NCBI GenBank assembly: GCA_964559835.1
Contig: CAZLJE010000036.1
Coordinates: 1-49,807, forward strand
Reading direction: 5' to 3'
From: DAISJI01 sp964559835
GTDB taxonomy: Bacteria > Acidobacteriota > Terriglobia > Terriglobales > Acidobacteriaceae
Length of the DNA: 49,807 nucleotides
Shown in pieces: positions 9,047 through 15,803 of this stretch (the stretch's first letter is position 1; every line of letters starts with the position of its first letter). The notes under the pieces were generated by a model. That model was not told where the DNA came from and ran no database searches. It saw nothing but the letters and a program-made list of their open reading frames with translations. The position numbers and the translations under genes were made by a program.

Positions 9047-10585
9047 TCAAGTGGCTCTCGCACCGGCGCGATAGCGGGCAATCGCTTGCAGCAGACCGCG
9101 ACCGTACATTTCCAGCTTTCGTTCGCCGATCCCGGGAACGGTGCGAAGCTCGGTGAGCGTCGCTGGGCGTGCGCGACATAATGCTTCTAACGTAGTGTCG
9201 TGCATCACCACGAAGGCGGGGACTCTCTGAGTTGCTGCTGTCTCAAGCCGCCACTCGCGGAGATGTTGGCGAAGGTCCTCGTCCACTGGTTGGCCCGAAG
9301 CAACAGGAACGGCAAAACCGGGAGCTCTGCGCGGCCGCAATGGAGGCGCGCTGACATTTATCCATTCGGGGAAGCCGTGGCACACATCGCAAGCGTCACA
9401 ACGGTCCCACCGTGGCTTTTCGCCAAAGTGCAAACATATCTGCCGGTGGCGGCATTGTGGCTGCGACACAAATCTTTGGATCTCGTGATATCGCTGCCAT
9501 GACCGTTCCTTCTCGGCAGGATCGCTGATCTGGCCGATGAAGTGAGCGTGCAGGCCGGAATCGCGTGGTTGCCACAGCAGGAGGCAATCGGCAGTGAGAC
9601 CATCGCGCCCGGCGCGCCCCGCTTCCTGGTAATACTGCTCGATCGATTTCGGAAGGGCCAAATGAATGACCGCACGCACGGTGGCCTTGTTGATACCGAG
9701 CCCGAAGGCGATCGTCCCCACCAGGACACGCACTTCGTCCGCCATCCAGCGCTCCTGGTTCTGCCGCCGCACCTCTACGGGGAGCTTGGCGTGATACGGA
9801 ATGGCGGGAATCCCCTGCGCCGTCAGTTCGCCGGCTGTGTACTCCACTCGTTTGATCGTTGGAGCATAAACGATCACGTTCCCGGTGGTCTGCGCGCGCA
9901 GTACCGCCGTCAGTTGCTGCATCTGTTCGTACTCGCTGTTGCACTGCTTGACCCAGTAGCGAAGATTGGGTCGGTGAAAGCTGGCAATATATTTGTCCGG
10001 CTCGTGCAATCCGAGTTGCTCAATGATGTCGTGTCGAACGCGGCGCGTCGCGCTGGCCGTGAATGCCGCGATTGGCTTCCCGGGAAAATGCTGCCGCAAT
10101 CGCTTCAATTGCCGGTAGTCTGGACGGAACTCGTGTCCCCACTCGGAGATGCAGTGCGCCTCATCGATGGCGAAATAGTTCACTGGGACTCTTCCGAGCC
10201 ACCCAAAAGTCGTTGGCCCGGCCAGTCGCTCCGGCGAAAGATACAGCAAGCGAAACTCGCCGCGTGCCGCCCGCAGCTGTACTGCGTTCTGCTCGCCACT
10301 CGGCTGGGAACTATTCAGGAATGCCGCGGGAATTCCCATCGCCGCCAATTGCGCAACCTGGTCCTGCATCAGCGCGATCAGCGGCGATACCACAACAACG
10401 GTGCGCGACTCGCAGAGCGCGGCAGGCAATTGGTAGCAGAGCGACTTGCCCCCGCCGGTGGGCATCACGACGCAAACGTCGTGCTCCGCCAATAAGCTCT
10501 TCACCACACGTTCTTGCAGCGGACGAAAACTGTTATATCCCCAATAGCGTCGCAACGTGGGAATGAGCTGCGAATACGGGTCCAT
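9047..10585 (-). CDS. recQ: ATP-dependent DNA helicase RecQ, short form
   Basis: This SF2 helicase of about 512 residues unwinds DNA in repair and recombination. Motif I is TGGGKSLCYQ (about 43-52), motif II DEAHCISEWGHE (141-152), and motif VI QEAGRAGRDG. The zinc site has Cys residues near 378, 384, 396, 399 and 402, as in the RecQ-Ct subdomain. An HRDC domain fills the last 77 residues (TVPGIGERKLEMYG). Only about 34 residues separate the zinc site from HRDC, so the roughly 110-residue RQC winged helix is missing. ATG 10585 starts MDPYSQLIPTLRRYWGY, the family N-terminus, and has TATACT nine bases upstream; an ATG at 10630 would add 15 unrelated residues. Confidence 0.95.
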   Translation of the reverse strand: MDPYSQLIPTLRRYWGYNSFRPLQERVVKSLLAEHDVCVVMPTGGGKSLCYQLPAALCESRTVVVVSPLIALMQDQVAQLAAMGIPAAFLNSSQPSGEQNAVQLRAARGEFRLLYLSPERLAGPTTFGWLGRVPVNYFAIDEAHCISEWGHEFRPDYRQLKRLRQHFPGKPIAAFTASATRRVRHDIIEQLGLHEPDKYIASFHRPNLRYWVKQCNSEYEQMQQLTAVLRAQTTGNVIVYAPTIKRVEYTAGELTAQGIPAIPYHAKLPVEVRRQNQERWMADEVRVLVGTIAFGLGINKATVRAVIHLALPKSIEQYYQEAGRAGRDGLTADCLLLWQPRDSGLHAHFIGQISDPAEKERSWQRYHEIQRFVSQPQCRHRQICLHFGEKPRWDRCDACDVCHGFPEWINVSAPPLRPRRAPGFAVPVASGQPVDEDLRQHLREWRLETAATQRVPAFVVMHDTTLEALCRARPATLTELRTVPGIGERKLEMYGRGLLQAIARYRAGARAT

Positions 10586-10594
10586 GGCAATAGG

Positions 10595-10600
10595 AGTATA
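10595..10600 (-). promoter_or_regulatory. -10 element for recQ, leaderless arrangement
   Basis: TATACT reads on the minus strand with 9 bases to the recQ ATG, and TTCGAC lies 16 bases further upstream. No Shine-Dalgarno sequence is present, so the transcript would begin at or within a few bases of the start codon. Confidence 0.45.
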
Positions 10601-10705
10601 AGCTGCCGCCAGGCGGGTCGAATCCTTCACTCAGCGCCCGCTGATCAGCCCAACTTGCCACTTCTTTCCTCGAAGCGCAGAATTTCCTGCGAGAGGAGTC
10701 CCCCC

Positions 10706-11146
10706 ATGCCGGTCAACTACATTCCCGAGGGCTACCACACCGTCACTCCCACCATCATTGTTAAGGGCGCCACACGGCTTCACGACTTTCTCCAGAAAGT
10801 TTTCGACGCCAAGGTCCTGCTGTCGGTTCCGGGGCCGAATAACAGCATCGCGCACTCGGAGGTACAGATCGGCGACTCGCGTCTGATGATCGCCGATGCC
10901 GGCCCGATGTTCGGCGCGCAAACGAGTTCGTTCTACCTGTATGTGCCCGACTGCGATGCCGTGTACAAACGCGCCCTAACCGCCGGGGCCAAGAGTGAGC
11001 GCGAACCCAAGGACCAGTTCTACGGAGACCGCAACGCCAGCGTTATTGACGACTTCGGTAACCGATGGTCCATGGGAACCCACGTCGAGGATGTGTCGGA
11101 CGAGGAATTGGACCGGCGGATGAAGGCGATGGCGAAGGCCGGATAA
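10706..11146 (+). CDS. VOC / glyoxalase-fold protein (PhnB-like)
   Basis: The 146-residue protein has the paired beta-alpha-beta-beta-beta modules of the vicinal oxygen chelate superfamily: VTPTIIVKGATRLHDFLQKVF opens the first module, SFYLYVPDCDAVYKRALTAGA opens the second, and DFGNRWSMGTHVEDVS closes it. This pattern is that of the PhnB/glyoxalase/bleomycin-resistance group. Substrate and metal are not predictable. The expected metal His/Glu positions are only partly recognisable, as is common in PhnB-type proteins. ATG 10706 is chosen because GAGAGGAG precedes it; a much longer in-frame extension overlaps recQ and is not family-like. Confidence 0.8.
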   Translation: MPVNYIPEGYHTVTPTIIVKGATRLHDFLQKVFDAKVLLSVPGPNNSIAHSEVQIGDSRLMIADAGPMFGAQTSSFYLYVPDCDAVYKRALTAGAKSEREPKDQFYGDRNASVIDDFGNRWSMGTHVEDVSDEELDRRMKAMAKAG

Positions 11147-11219
11147 TTGCGAAATTGCGGAATCGGGTGATTCGCGGTCCCGGCCGAGGGCGGCCGGGCT
11201 ACCGGAATTTCACTGGCTG

Positions 11220-11723
11220 TCAAAGTCCCGCGATATACGACTGGATCTCCGGGTGCGTCCAATCCACTGCGCCGATGAATTTCCGGCGCACCACGCCCTT
11301 GCGGTCGATGACGTAGGTCTCCGGCCACTTGAACGTGCCGTACATCATGGCCGCCTTCTGGTCGGGGTCGCGGACCGTGAGCACGTCCACGCCGTGGTCT
11401 CTCAGGAACTTCTCGTAGGCCCTCTGGTCCACGTCGATGCTCACGGCCAGCACCTTGACGCCCTTGTCCTTCAGGTCGCGCTGCATCGTGACCAGCGACG
11501 GCATCTCCTCGACGCACGGCGGACACCAGGTCGCCCAGAAGTTCAGCACCACCACCTCGCCCTTCAGGTCATGTAACGCGACCGAGCGGTCGCTGTCCTT
11601 GATGGCGAAATCCGGCGCGGCTTCGCCCACGCGCGGCGGACGCGTCCCGCTATAGCAGCCCACCAGAAACAGCAGCGCAACCGCTATTGCTGTCGAGATC
11701 CCCTTCACGTTTTTATGATACAT
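11220..11723 (-). CDS. TlpA/ResA-type thioredoxin lipoprotein
   Basis: The N-terminus is a lipoprotein signal (hydrophobic core ending LLFLVGC, Cys23 as the acylation site), followed by an AhpC-TSA/Redoxin-type thioredoxin fold. The active site is FWATWCPPCVEEM, and the fold ends with GTFKWPETYVIDRKGVV, which contains the cis-Pro loop region. Such proteins reduce disulfides outside the cytoplasmic membrane, often for cytochrome c maturation. The start at 11723 places the lipobox correctly; an upstream in-frame ATG would add 24 charged residues before the signal. It is divergent from the HAD gene across a region with a Crp-like palindrome. Confidence 0.88.
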   Translation of the reverse strand: MYHKNVKGISTAIAVALLFLVGCYSGTRPPRVGEAAPDFAIKDSDRSVALHDLKGEVVVLNFWATWCPPCVEEMPSLVTMQRDLKDKGVKVLAVSIDVDQRAYEKFLRDHGVDVLTVRDPDQKAAMMYGTFKWPETYVIDRKGVVRRKFIGAVDWTHPEIQSYIAGL

Positions 11724-11780
11724 CGCGCTACACCGGCTTTCTTCTCCCTCCGATGTTGCACGGTCACGGCGCCGTGTGAC

Positions 11781-11796
11781 GGTGATTTCCATCACA
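11781..11796. promoter_or_regulatory. Crp/Fnr-type palindrome
   Basis: GGTGA-TTTCCA-TCACA matches TGTGA-N6-TCACA with one mismatch. It lies in the divergent region between the thioredoxin lipoprotein and HAD genes, followed by an AT-rich stretch suited to a promoter. Confidence 0.35.
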
Positions 11797-11915
11797 GCGA
11801 TAGATTTTATTCATAGTAAATTAACCGAAAATCAACAACTTACAGCTAGCATTAATGCACCAGAGCACCACGGCGTGGCATCGAACCTAAAACACCCATA
11901 ACTCAATGGAGATTT

Positions 11916-12770
11916 ATGTCCGAGAAGGTACAGAACGTCCGGCAGTACTTGTTCGCCAGCGATTTCGACCAGACGCTCAGCTTCAACGACAGCGGATACG
12001 CGCTGAGTGAGTTGATCGGGATTCCCGTCGACGAATTTGAGCGCAAGGCAAAAGGGATGGCCGATATCAATATGGTCCAGCAGGGTGGAGAGCTTACCTA
12101 CCTCCTGCTGCACGATCCCGAGTTCCGCTCGCGCGTCCGCCGGAATCACCTCTACGAGACGGGCAAGTTGATCCGCCTGAAACCGAACATCGATGTCCTT
12201 TGCCGGATCCTACGCGATGGCATCGAGGGCTACCACTTTGACATGTACGTGATCTCTGCCGCGCCGGTGGAGATCGTGCGCTCGGCGCTGGAAGGCATCG
12301 TCCCGGCCGACCATATTGTCGGCACGGAATTCCAATACCTGCCCAGCGGCGAGATCGATACGATTCGCCGAGTCGTCGCCGGTTACGGAAAAGTCGCGGT
12401 GCTCGACCGGTTGCACGCCGAATTGCAGGTCAGCCGTGAGCACATCGTTTATGTCGGCGACGGCAGCTCCGACATCCACGTCATGCTGCATGTCAATCAT
12501 CACGACGGCTTCACCATCGCGGTCTCGGAGAACCATCACCTTGCGCCGATAGCCAACCGGACGGTGCTCAGTGATAGCGCGGTCGCGGTCGTTGTGCCGA
12601 TCCTCGAGGACATCGCCGGCTTGAATCGCGCCGGGATCCGCCGCGTATTCGACGCCAACGGATTCCAGATCCAGGATTGGGACAAGGTGCAGACCGACCG
12701 GTTAGTCATTCGCGGCGCCAGGGTGCCCAGCGCATTGCCGTCGGAAGCCGCATCCGCTGCCGCCAATTGA
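11916..12770 (+). CDS. HAD-superfamily phosphatase (phosphoserine phosphatase-like)
   Basis: The 284-residue hydrolase carries HAD motif I as FASDFDQTLSF (nucleophile Asp17, acid/base Asp19), motif II in VISAAPVEIV, and motif IV as YVGDGSSDIHVM. Between motifs I and II there is a helical cap (about residues 30-95), as in the phosphoserine phosphatase/MtnX-like subgroup. It should dephosphorylate a small metabolite in the cytoplasm; the substrate is unknown. ATGGAG lies just before the ATG. The following small membrane-protein gene begins 16 bases after the stop and is probably in the same operon. Confidence 0.85.
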   Translation: MSEKVQNVRQYLFASDFDQTLSFNDSGYALSELIGIPVDEFERKAKGMADINMVQQGGELTYLLLHDPEFRSRVRRNHLYETGKLIRLKPNIDVLCRILRDGIEGYHFDMYVISAAPVEIVRSALEGIVPADHIVGTEFQYLPSGEIDTIRRVVAGYGKVAVLDRLHAELQVSREHIVYVGDGSSDIHVMLHVNHHDGFTIAVSENHHLAPIANRTVLSDSAVAVVVPILEDIAGLNRAGIRRVFDANGFQIQDWDKVQTDRLVIRGARVPSALPSEAASAAAN

Positions 12771-12786
12771 ATCCAGGAGCCCATTC

Positions 12787-13026
12787 ATGTGGATAAATGC
12801 CTTGGGGTGGACCGCCACGGCCATCTTTGCAATCTCGTATTTTGCGAAGTCGGGCAGCGCATTGCGCCGTATCCAGGCAGGCGCAGCGGTACTTTGGGTG
12901 ATCTACGGCCTCGCGATCCGCTCCGCGCCCGTGGTGGTCGCCAACGTGATCGTCGCAGTGGTGGCGATCTACGCGTCGTTGCGCAAGCAATCCGAACCGA
13001 AATCGGAAGCAGTGTCCGCGAGCTGA
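12787..13026 (+). CDS. Small three-helix membrane protein (SemiSWEET/YgjV-like)
   Basis: The 79 residues form three hydrophobic segments: ALGWTATAIFAISYFA, a middle segment around AGAAVLWVIYGLAI, and VVVANVIVAVVAIYASL, with a charged C-terminus. Length, three-helix layout and the short SGSALRRIQAG loop resemble bacterial SemiSWEET/YgjV-type half-transporters that act as dimers; this match is from pattern only. It shares an operon-like arrangement with the HAD phosphatase. Transport of a sugar or metabolite is possible but not shown. Confidence 0.6.
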   Translation: MWINALGWTATAIFAISYFAKSGSALRRIQAGAAVLWVIYGLAIRSAPVVVANVIVAVVAIYASLRKQSEPKSEAVSAS

Positions 13027-13032
13027 ACGACC

Positions 13033-13038
13033 TATAAT
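13033..13038 (+). promoter_or_regulatory. -10 element 11 bases before the glycosyltransferase start
   Basis: A perfect TATAAT lies between the membrane-protein stop and ATG 13050, with no ribosome-binding site after it. This implies a leaderless or near-leaderless transcript. Confidence 0.5.
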
Positions 13039-13049
13039 CGACGGTTCCG

Positions 13050-14072
13050 ATGCCAACGGTTTCCATCATCGTGCCCGCACGCAATGAGGAGGCTTGCCTC
13101 AGCGCCTGCCTGCAGTCGCTGCTGGCGCAAACCGGCGCCGAGTTTGAGATGATCGTCGTCGACGATTCCTCCAGCGATCGCACGCGCACTATAGCCGAAT
13201 CGTTTCCCGGCGTGCGCGTCATCTCGCCCGGTCCGCTGCCCTCCGGCTGTTCCGGCAAGTGCAACGCGGCGCAAGCCGGCGCCGGCATCGCGCGCGGTGA
13301 ATGGCTTCTGTTCACTGACGCCGACACCGTCCACCTTCCAGGTTCGCTCGCAGGAGCCTTGGCCGAAGCGCGTGAGCACCACGCCGATCTTCTGTCTTAC
13401 TCTCCGGCGCAGGAAGTGCATGGGCCGCTGGAACGCGCCCTGATGACGGTGATCTTCGCCGAACTTGCGACGACCTACCGCCCGAGAGACGTCAGCGATT
13501 CTGCGTCTCCCGCGGCTGCCGCCAACGGCCAATACTTGCTGATCACGCGCGAGGCGTATAACGCCGTTGGTGGACACGCCGCTGTCTCGCGCACGTTGCT
13601 GGAGGACGTGGCTCTCGCCCAGGCTGTAAAGCGAAGCGGCCGTCGTTTGTTCTTCCGTTATGGCGGCGACCGCGTGCGCACCCGCATGTACCGCAGCTCT
13701 GCTGCGCTATGGGAGGGTTGGACGAAGAACCTCGCCCTGCTTTTCCCGCAAACTTTGCAACTTGCGGGGCGGCGCGGAATCGAATTTGTGTTAGCCTCCA
13801 CCGGAATCGCGGCCGGTGTTGGTGGGCTGGTTTTACGCAAGCCAGTGATAGCTGTCGCCGGACTGCTGATTGCCGTGCCGACCTGAGCTTTGTTTCTCCG
13901 CCGGGTGCGGAGAGCGCATTTTGGCTGGGCGAACGAGTTGCTGTCACCACTCGGATTGCCGCTCTTCGCGTTACTTTTATTGCGCTCGCGTCTCCATTAC
14001 CGTTGGCGCAGGCGCGTGACATGGAAGGGTAGGACGTATCAGCAGGAAGACAAAAGGGCATTGGGCGTTTAA
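13050..14072 (+). pseudogene. Family 2 glycosyltransferase interrupted by in-frame TGA
   Basis: The first 278 codons encode a GT-A glycosyltransferase: SIIVPARNEEACL, DDSSSDRT, the metal-binding TDADT, LLEDVALAQAVKRSG with the catalytic-base ED, and a membrane segment at the end. A TGA at 13884-13886 stops the frame. The same frame then continues for 61 codons with a typical C-terminus of this family, including LLSPLGLPLFALLLLRS and RRVTWKGRTY, to a TAA at 14070. One base change (for example TGG to TGA) would explain this. The sequence is therefore either a recent nonsense allele, a sequencing error, or a truncated protein that has lost its last membrane helix. The likely role is transfer of a sugar to a membrane lipid or hopanoid. 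Confidence 0.75.
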
Positions 14073-14134
14073 GCTTTAGGGATTTATCGTGAGGCGATGG
14101 ACCGCCTGATGCCCAAAGCCTAAACCCAAAGCCC
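14056..14134. repeat. Imperfect hairpin of the GCCCAAAGCC repeat family
   Basis: GGGCATTGGGCGTTTAAGC and, 55 bases on, GCCCAAAGCCTAAACCC can fold back on each other. The same words recur at 21440-21465, 23412-23441 and 23724-23752, and as a related GTAGGGC form at 31564-31594, so this is a dispersed low-complexity repeat. It overlaps the last codons of the interrupted glycosyltransferase. Confidence 0.5.
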
Positions 14135-14142
14135 TATCCAAA

Positions 14143-14574
14143 ATGCCGAATACGAATGGACATCTCGTTTACCTCACCCGCAAGACGGAATTTTCCGCCG
14201 CGCACTACTATCACAATCCTGATTTCTCGCCGGAAGAGAACCAGCGCATATTCGGCAAGTGCAATAACCCGAACGGACACGGCCATAACTACACACTCGA
14301 AGTGACGGTGAAGGGAAGCATCGATCCGCGCTCCGGTTTCGTCGTCGATCTCAAGGAGCTTAAGGACGTGATGAACCGAGAGGTCATCGACGCGCTCGAT
14401 CACCGTCACCTGAACCTCGAAGTCCCCGAGTTCCGCGACCGTGTTCCCACGACCGAGAACCTCGCCATCACCATCTGGCAGCGTCTGGCGCCGAAATTGA
14501 ACGTGGCACAACTCCATCGCGTGCGCGTCTACGAGACGGTTGATCTGTTCGTCGATTTCTATGGTGAGGAGTGA
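14143..14574 (+). CDS. 6-pyruvoyl-tetrahydropterin / 6-carboxytetrahydropterin synthase, copy 1
   Basis: The 143-residue protein belongs to the PTPS/QueD family, which converts dihydroneopterin triphosphate to 6-pyruvoyl- or 6-carboxy-tetrahydropterin. The zinc ligands are His21 (SAAHYYH) and HGH at 46-48. The catalytic Cys40 sits in FGKCNNPNGHGHNY, and the Asp86-His87 pair in LDHRHLN completes the triad. FGKCNNPNGHGHNY, the loop DPRSGFVVDL and PTTENLAITIW resemble the animal BH4-pathway enzyme more than E. coli QueD. It heads a cluster with a second copy and folE, so the product could be a biopterin-type cofactor or a queuosine precursor. No ribosome-binding site is evident before the ATG. 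Confidence 0.92.
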   Translation: MPNTNGHLVYLTRKTEFSAAHYYHNPDFSPEENQRIFGKCNNPNGHGHNYTLEVTVKGSIDPRSGFVVDLKELKDVMNREVIDALDHRHLNLEVPEFRDRVPTTENLAITIWQRLAPKLNVAQLHRVRVYETVDLFVDFYGEE

Positions 14575-14599
14575 GTTCCAAGGCATGAACATCACGCGT

Positions 14600-14626
14600 G
14601 GTACTCAGTACTTGGTACTCAGTACT
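14600..14626. repeat. Two copies of GGTACTCAGTACT abutting a start codon
   Basis: The 13-base unit occurs at 14600-14612 and 14614-14626, ending two bases before the start codon of the second PTPS gene and occupying the place of its ribosome-binding site. A related sequence in reverse orientation lies at 34241-34271. Confidence 0.75.
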
Positions 14627-14628
14627 CG

Positions 14629-15051
14629 ATGAAGGCCCATCTCACAAGACGCTATTGGTTCTCAGCATCGCATCGCCTGCACAGTGACGCGATGTCGGAA
14701 GAGGAGAACCGCTCGACCTACGGCAAGTGCAACAATCCGTACGGTCACGGCCACAATTACGCTCTCGAGGTCACGGTCAGCGGCGCCGTCGATCGCGCCA
14801 CCGGCATGGTCTGCAATCTCGCTGATCTGGATAGTTTCGTCCACGAGCAGGTCATTGGCCGCTTCGAGCACGTCAACCTCAACACGTTGTCGGAATTCGA
14901 GCGGTTCGTTCCCACGACTGAAAACCTTTGCGCGCACATCTACGAAATCGTGAACCGCGGCTTCCATCTCGCACATCTGGAAAAGGTACGGTTGGAAGAA
15001 ACCGCGTCGAATTCATTCGAATATGCCGGCGGGACCGAACCGCGGCACTGA
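14629..15051 (+). CDS. 6-pyruvoyl-tetrahydropterin synthase family, copy 2 (Asp-to-Glu active-site variant)
   Basis: This 140-residue paralogue keeps the zinc ligands (His15 in SASHRLHS, HGH 40-42) and the catalytic Cys34 in YGKCNNPYGHGHNY. The triad Asp is replaced by Glu80 in RFEHVNLN, with His81 kept. The segments DRATGMVCNLADL and FVPTTENLCAHIY align with copy 1. Retention of the Cys argues for activity, while the Glu variant suggests a different substrate or product from copy 1. It ends seven bases before folE, so the two are almost certainly cotranscribed. The gene starts directly after a tandem AGTACT repeat and has no clear ribosome-binding site. Confidence 0.9.
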   Translation: MKAHLTRRYWFSASHRLHSDAMSEEENRSTYGKCNNPYGHGHNYALEVTVSGAVDRATGMVCNLADLDSFVHEQVIGRFEHVNLNTLSEFERFVPTTENLCAHIYEIVNRGFHLAHLEKVRLEETASNSFEYAGGTEPRH

Positions 15052-15058
15052 AACCATT

Positions 15059-15667
15059 ATGAGCAAGAAGGCGATCACCGAAACCACCCTCGCTTCCGCC
15101 AGTTATGCCGACCTCGTCCGCGAAAGTCTGGTCCGGCTCGGCGAAGACCCCGACCGTGAAGGCCTGCTGAACACGCCCAATCGGGTCCAGCGCGCGATGC
15201 AGTTCCTGACCAAGGGCTACAACGACGATCCGGAGGCGATGCTGAAGTCCGCCCTCTTCACCGTGGACTATGACGAGATGGTGATCGTGAAAGACATCGA
15301 AATGTTCTCGCTTTGCGAACACCACATGCTGCCGTTCTTCGGCAAAGTGCACGTCGCCTACATCCCGAACGGCAAAGTCATCGGCCTCAGCAAACTTCCG
15401 CGTCTGATAGAGATCTTCTCGCGCCGTCTCCAGGTGCAGGAACGCTTGACGACGCAGATTGCCGAGACCATCCAGAATGTCATCCAGCCGCAGGGTGTCG
15501 GCGTGGTGGTCGAAGCGCGACACCTGTGCATGATGATGCGCGGCGTCGAGAAGCAACACTCGTCGGCGGTTACATCCGCGATGTTTGGCTGCTTCCGCGA
15601 CGAACAGGAAACGCGCCAGGAATTCCTGTCGCTGATCCGCGCCAAAAACGGGAACGGCGGACTGTAG
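15059..15667 (+). CDS. folE: GTP cyclohydrolase I
   Basis: FolE opens GTP to 7,8-dihydroneopterin triphosphate, the substrate of the two PTPS proteins encoded immediately upstream. The 202-residue sequence shows the zinc Cys-His site in SLCEHHMLPFFGKVHVAYIP, the stretch GLSKLPRLIEIFSRRLQVQE, and the second zinc Cys in RHLCMMMRGV, as expected for a type IA enzyme. ATG 15059 begins MSKKAITETT; an in-frame ATG at 15023 would overlap the upstream gene. Clustering with two PTPS genes suggests supply of a tetrahydropterin or deazapurine pathway rather than, or besides, folate. Confidence 0.96.
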   Translation: MSKKAITETTLASASYADLVRESLVRLGEDPDREGLLNTPNRVQRAMQFLTKGYNDDPEAMLKSALFTVDYDEMVIVKDIEMFSLCEHHMLPFFGKVHVAYIPNGKVIGLSKLPRLIEIFSRRLQVQERLTTQIAETIQNVIQPQGVGVVVEARHLCMMMRGVEKQHSSAVTSAMFGCFRDEQETRQEFLSLIRAKNGNGGL

Positions 15668-15717
15668 CTTTCGGGACCGCCGTGTGCCCCAAACGCAGTC
15701 GGCCAGACTGCAAATTC

Positions 15718-15745
15718 TTGCACTTTTTCCGCGTCAGCATATAAT
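15718..15745 (+). promoter_or_regulatory. Sigma70-type promoter of the kinase-TPR gene
   Basis: TTGCAC (15718-15723), a 16-base spacer and TATAAT (15740-15745) lie 58 bases before the kinase ATG, after the folE stop. Confidence 0.6.
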
Positions 15746-15803
15746 TCGCCCGCACTTCCCTACATGTCCACGTTAGGGGATTACGTTCCGAGGCAAGACG
15801 ACA

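Noticed and set aside
14075..14142. preQ1-type riboswitch before the first PTPS gene
   Set aside because: The leader consists of GCCCAAAGCC-type repeat words; no preQ1 aptamer consensus or pseudoknot could be drawn.
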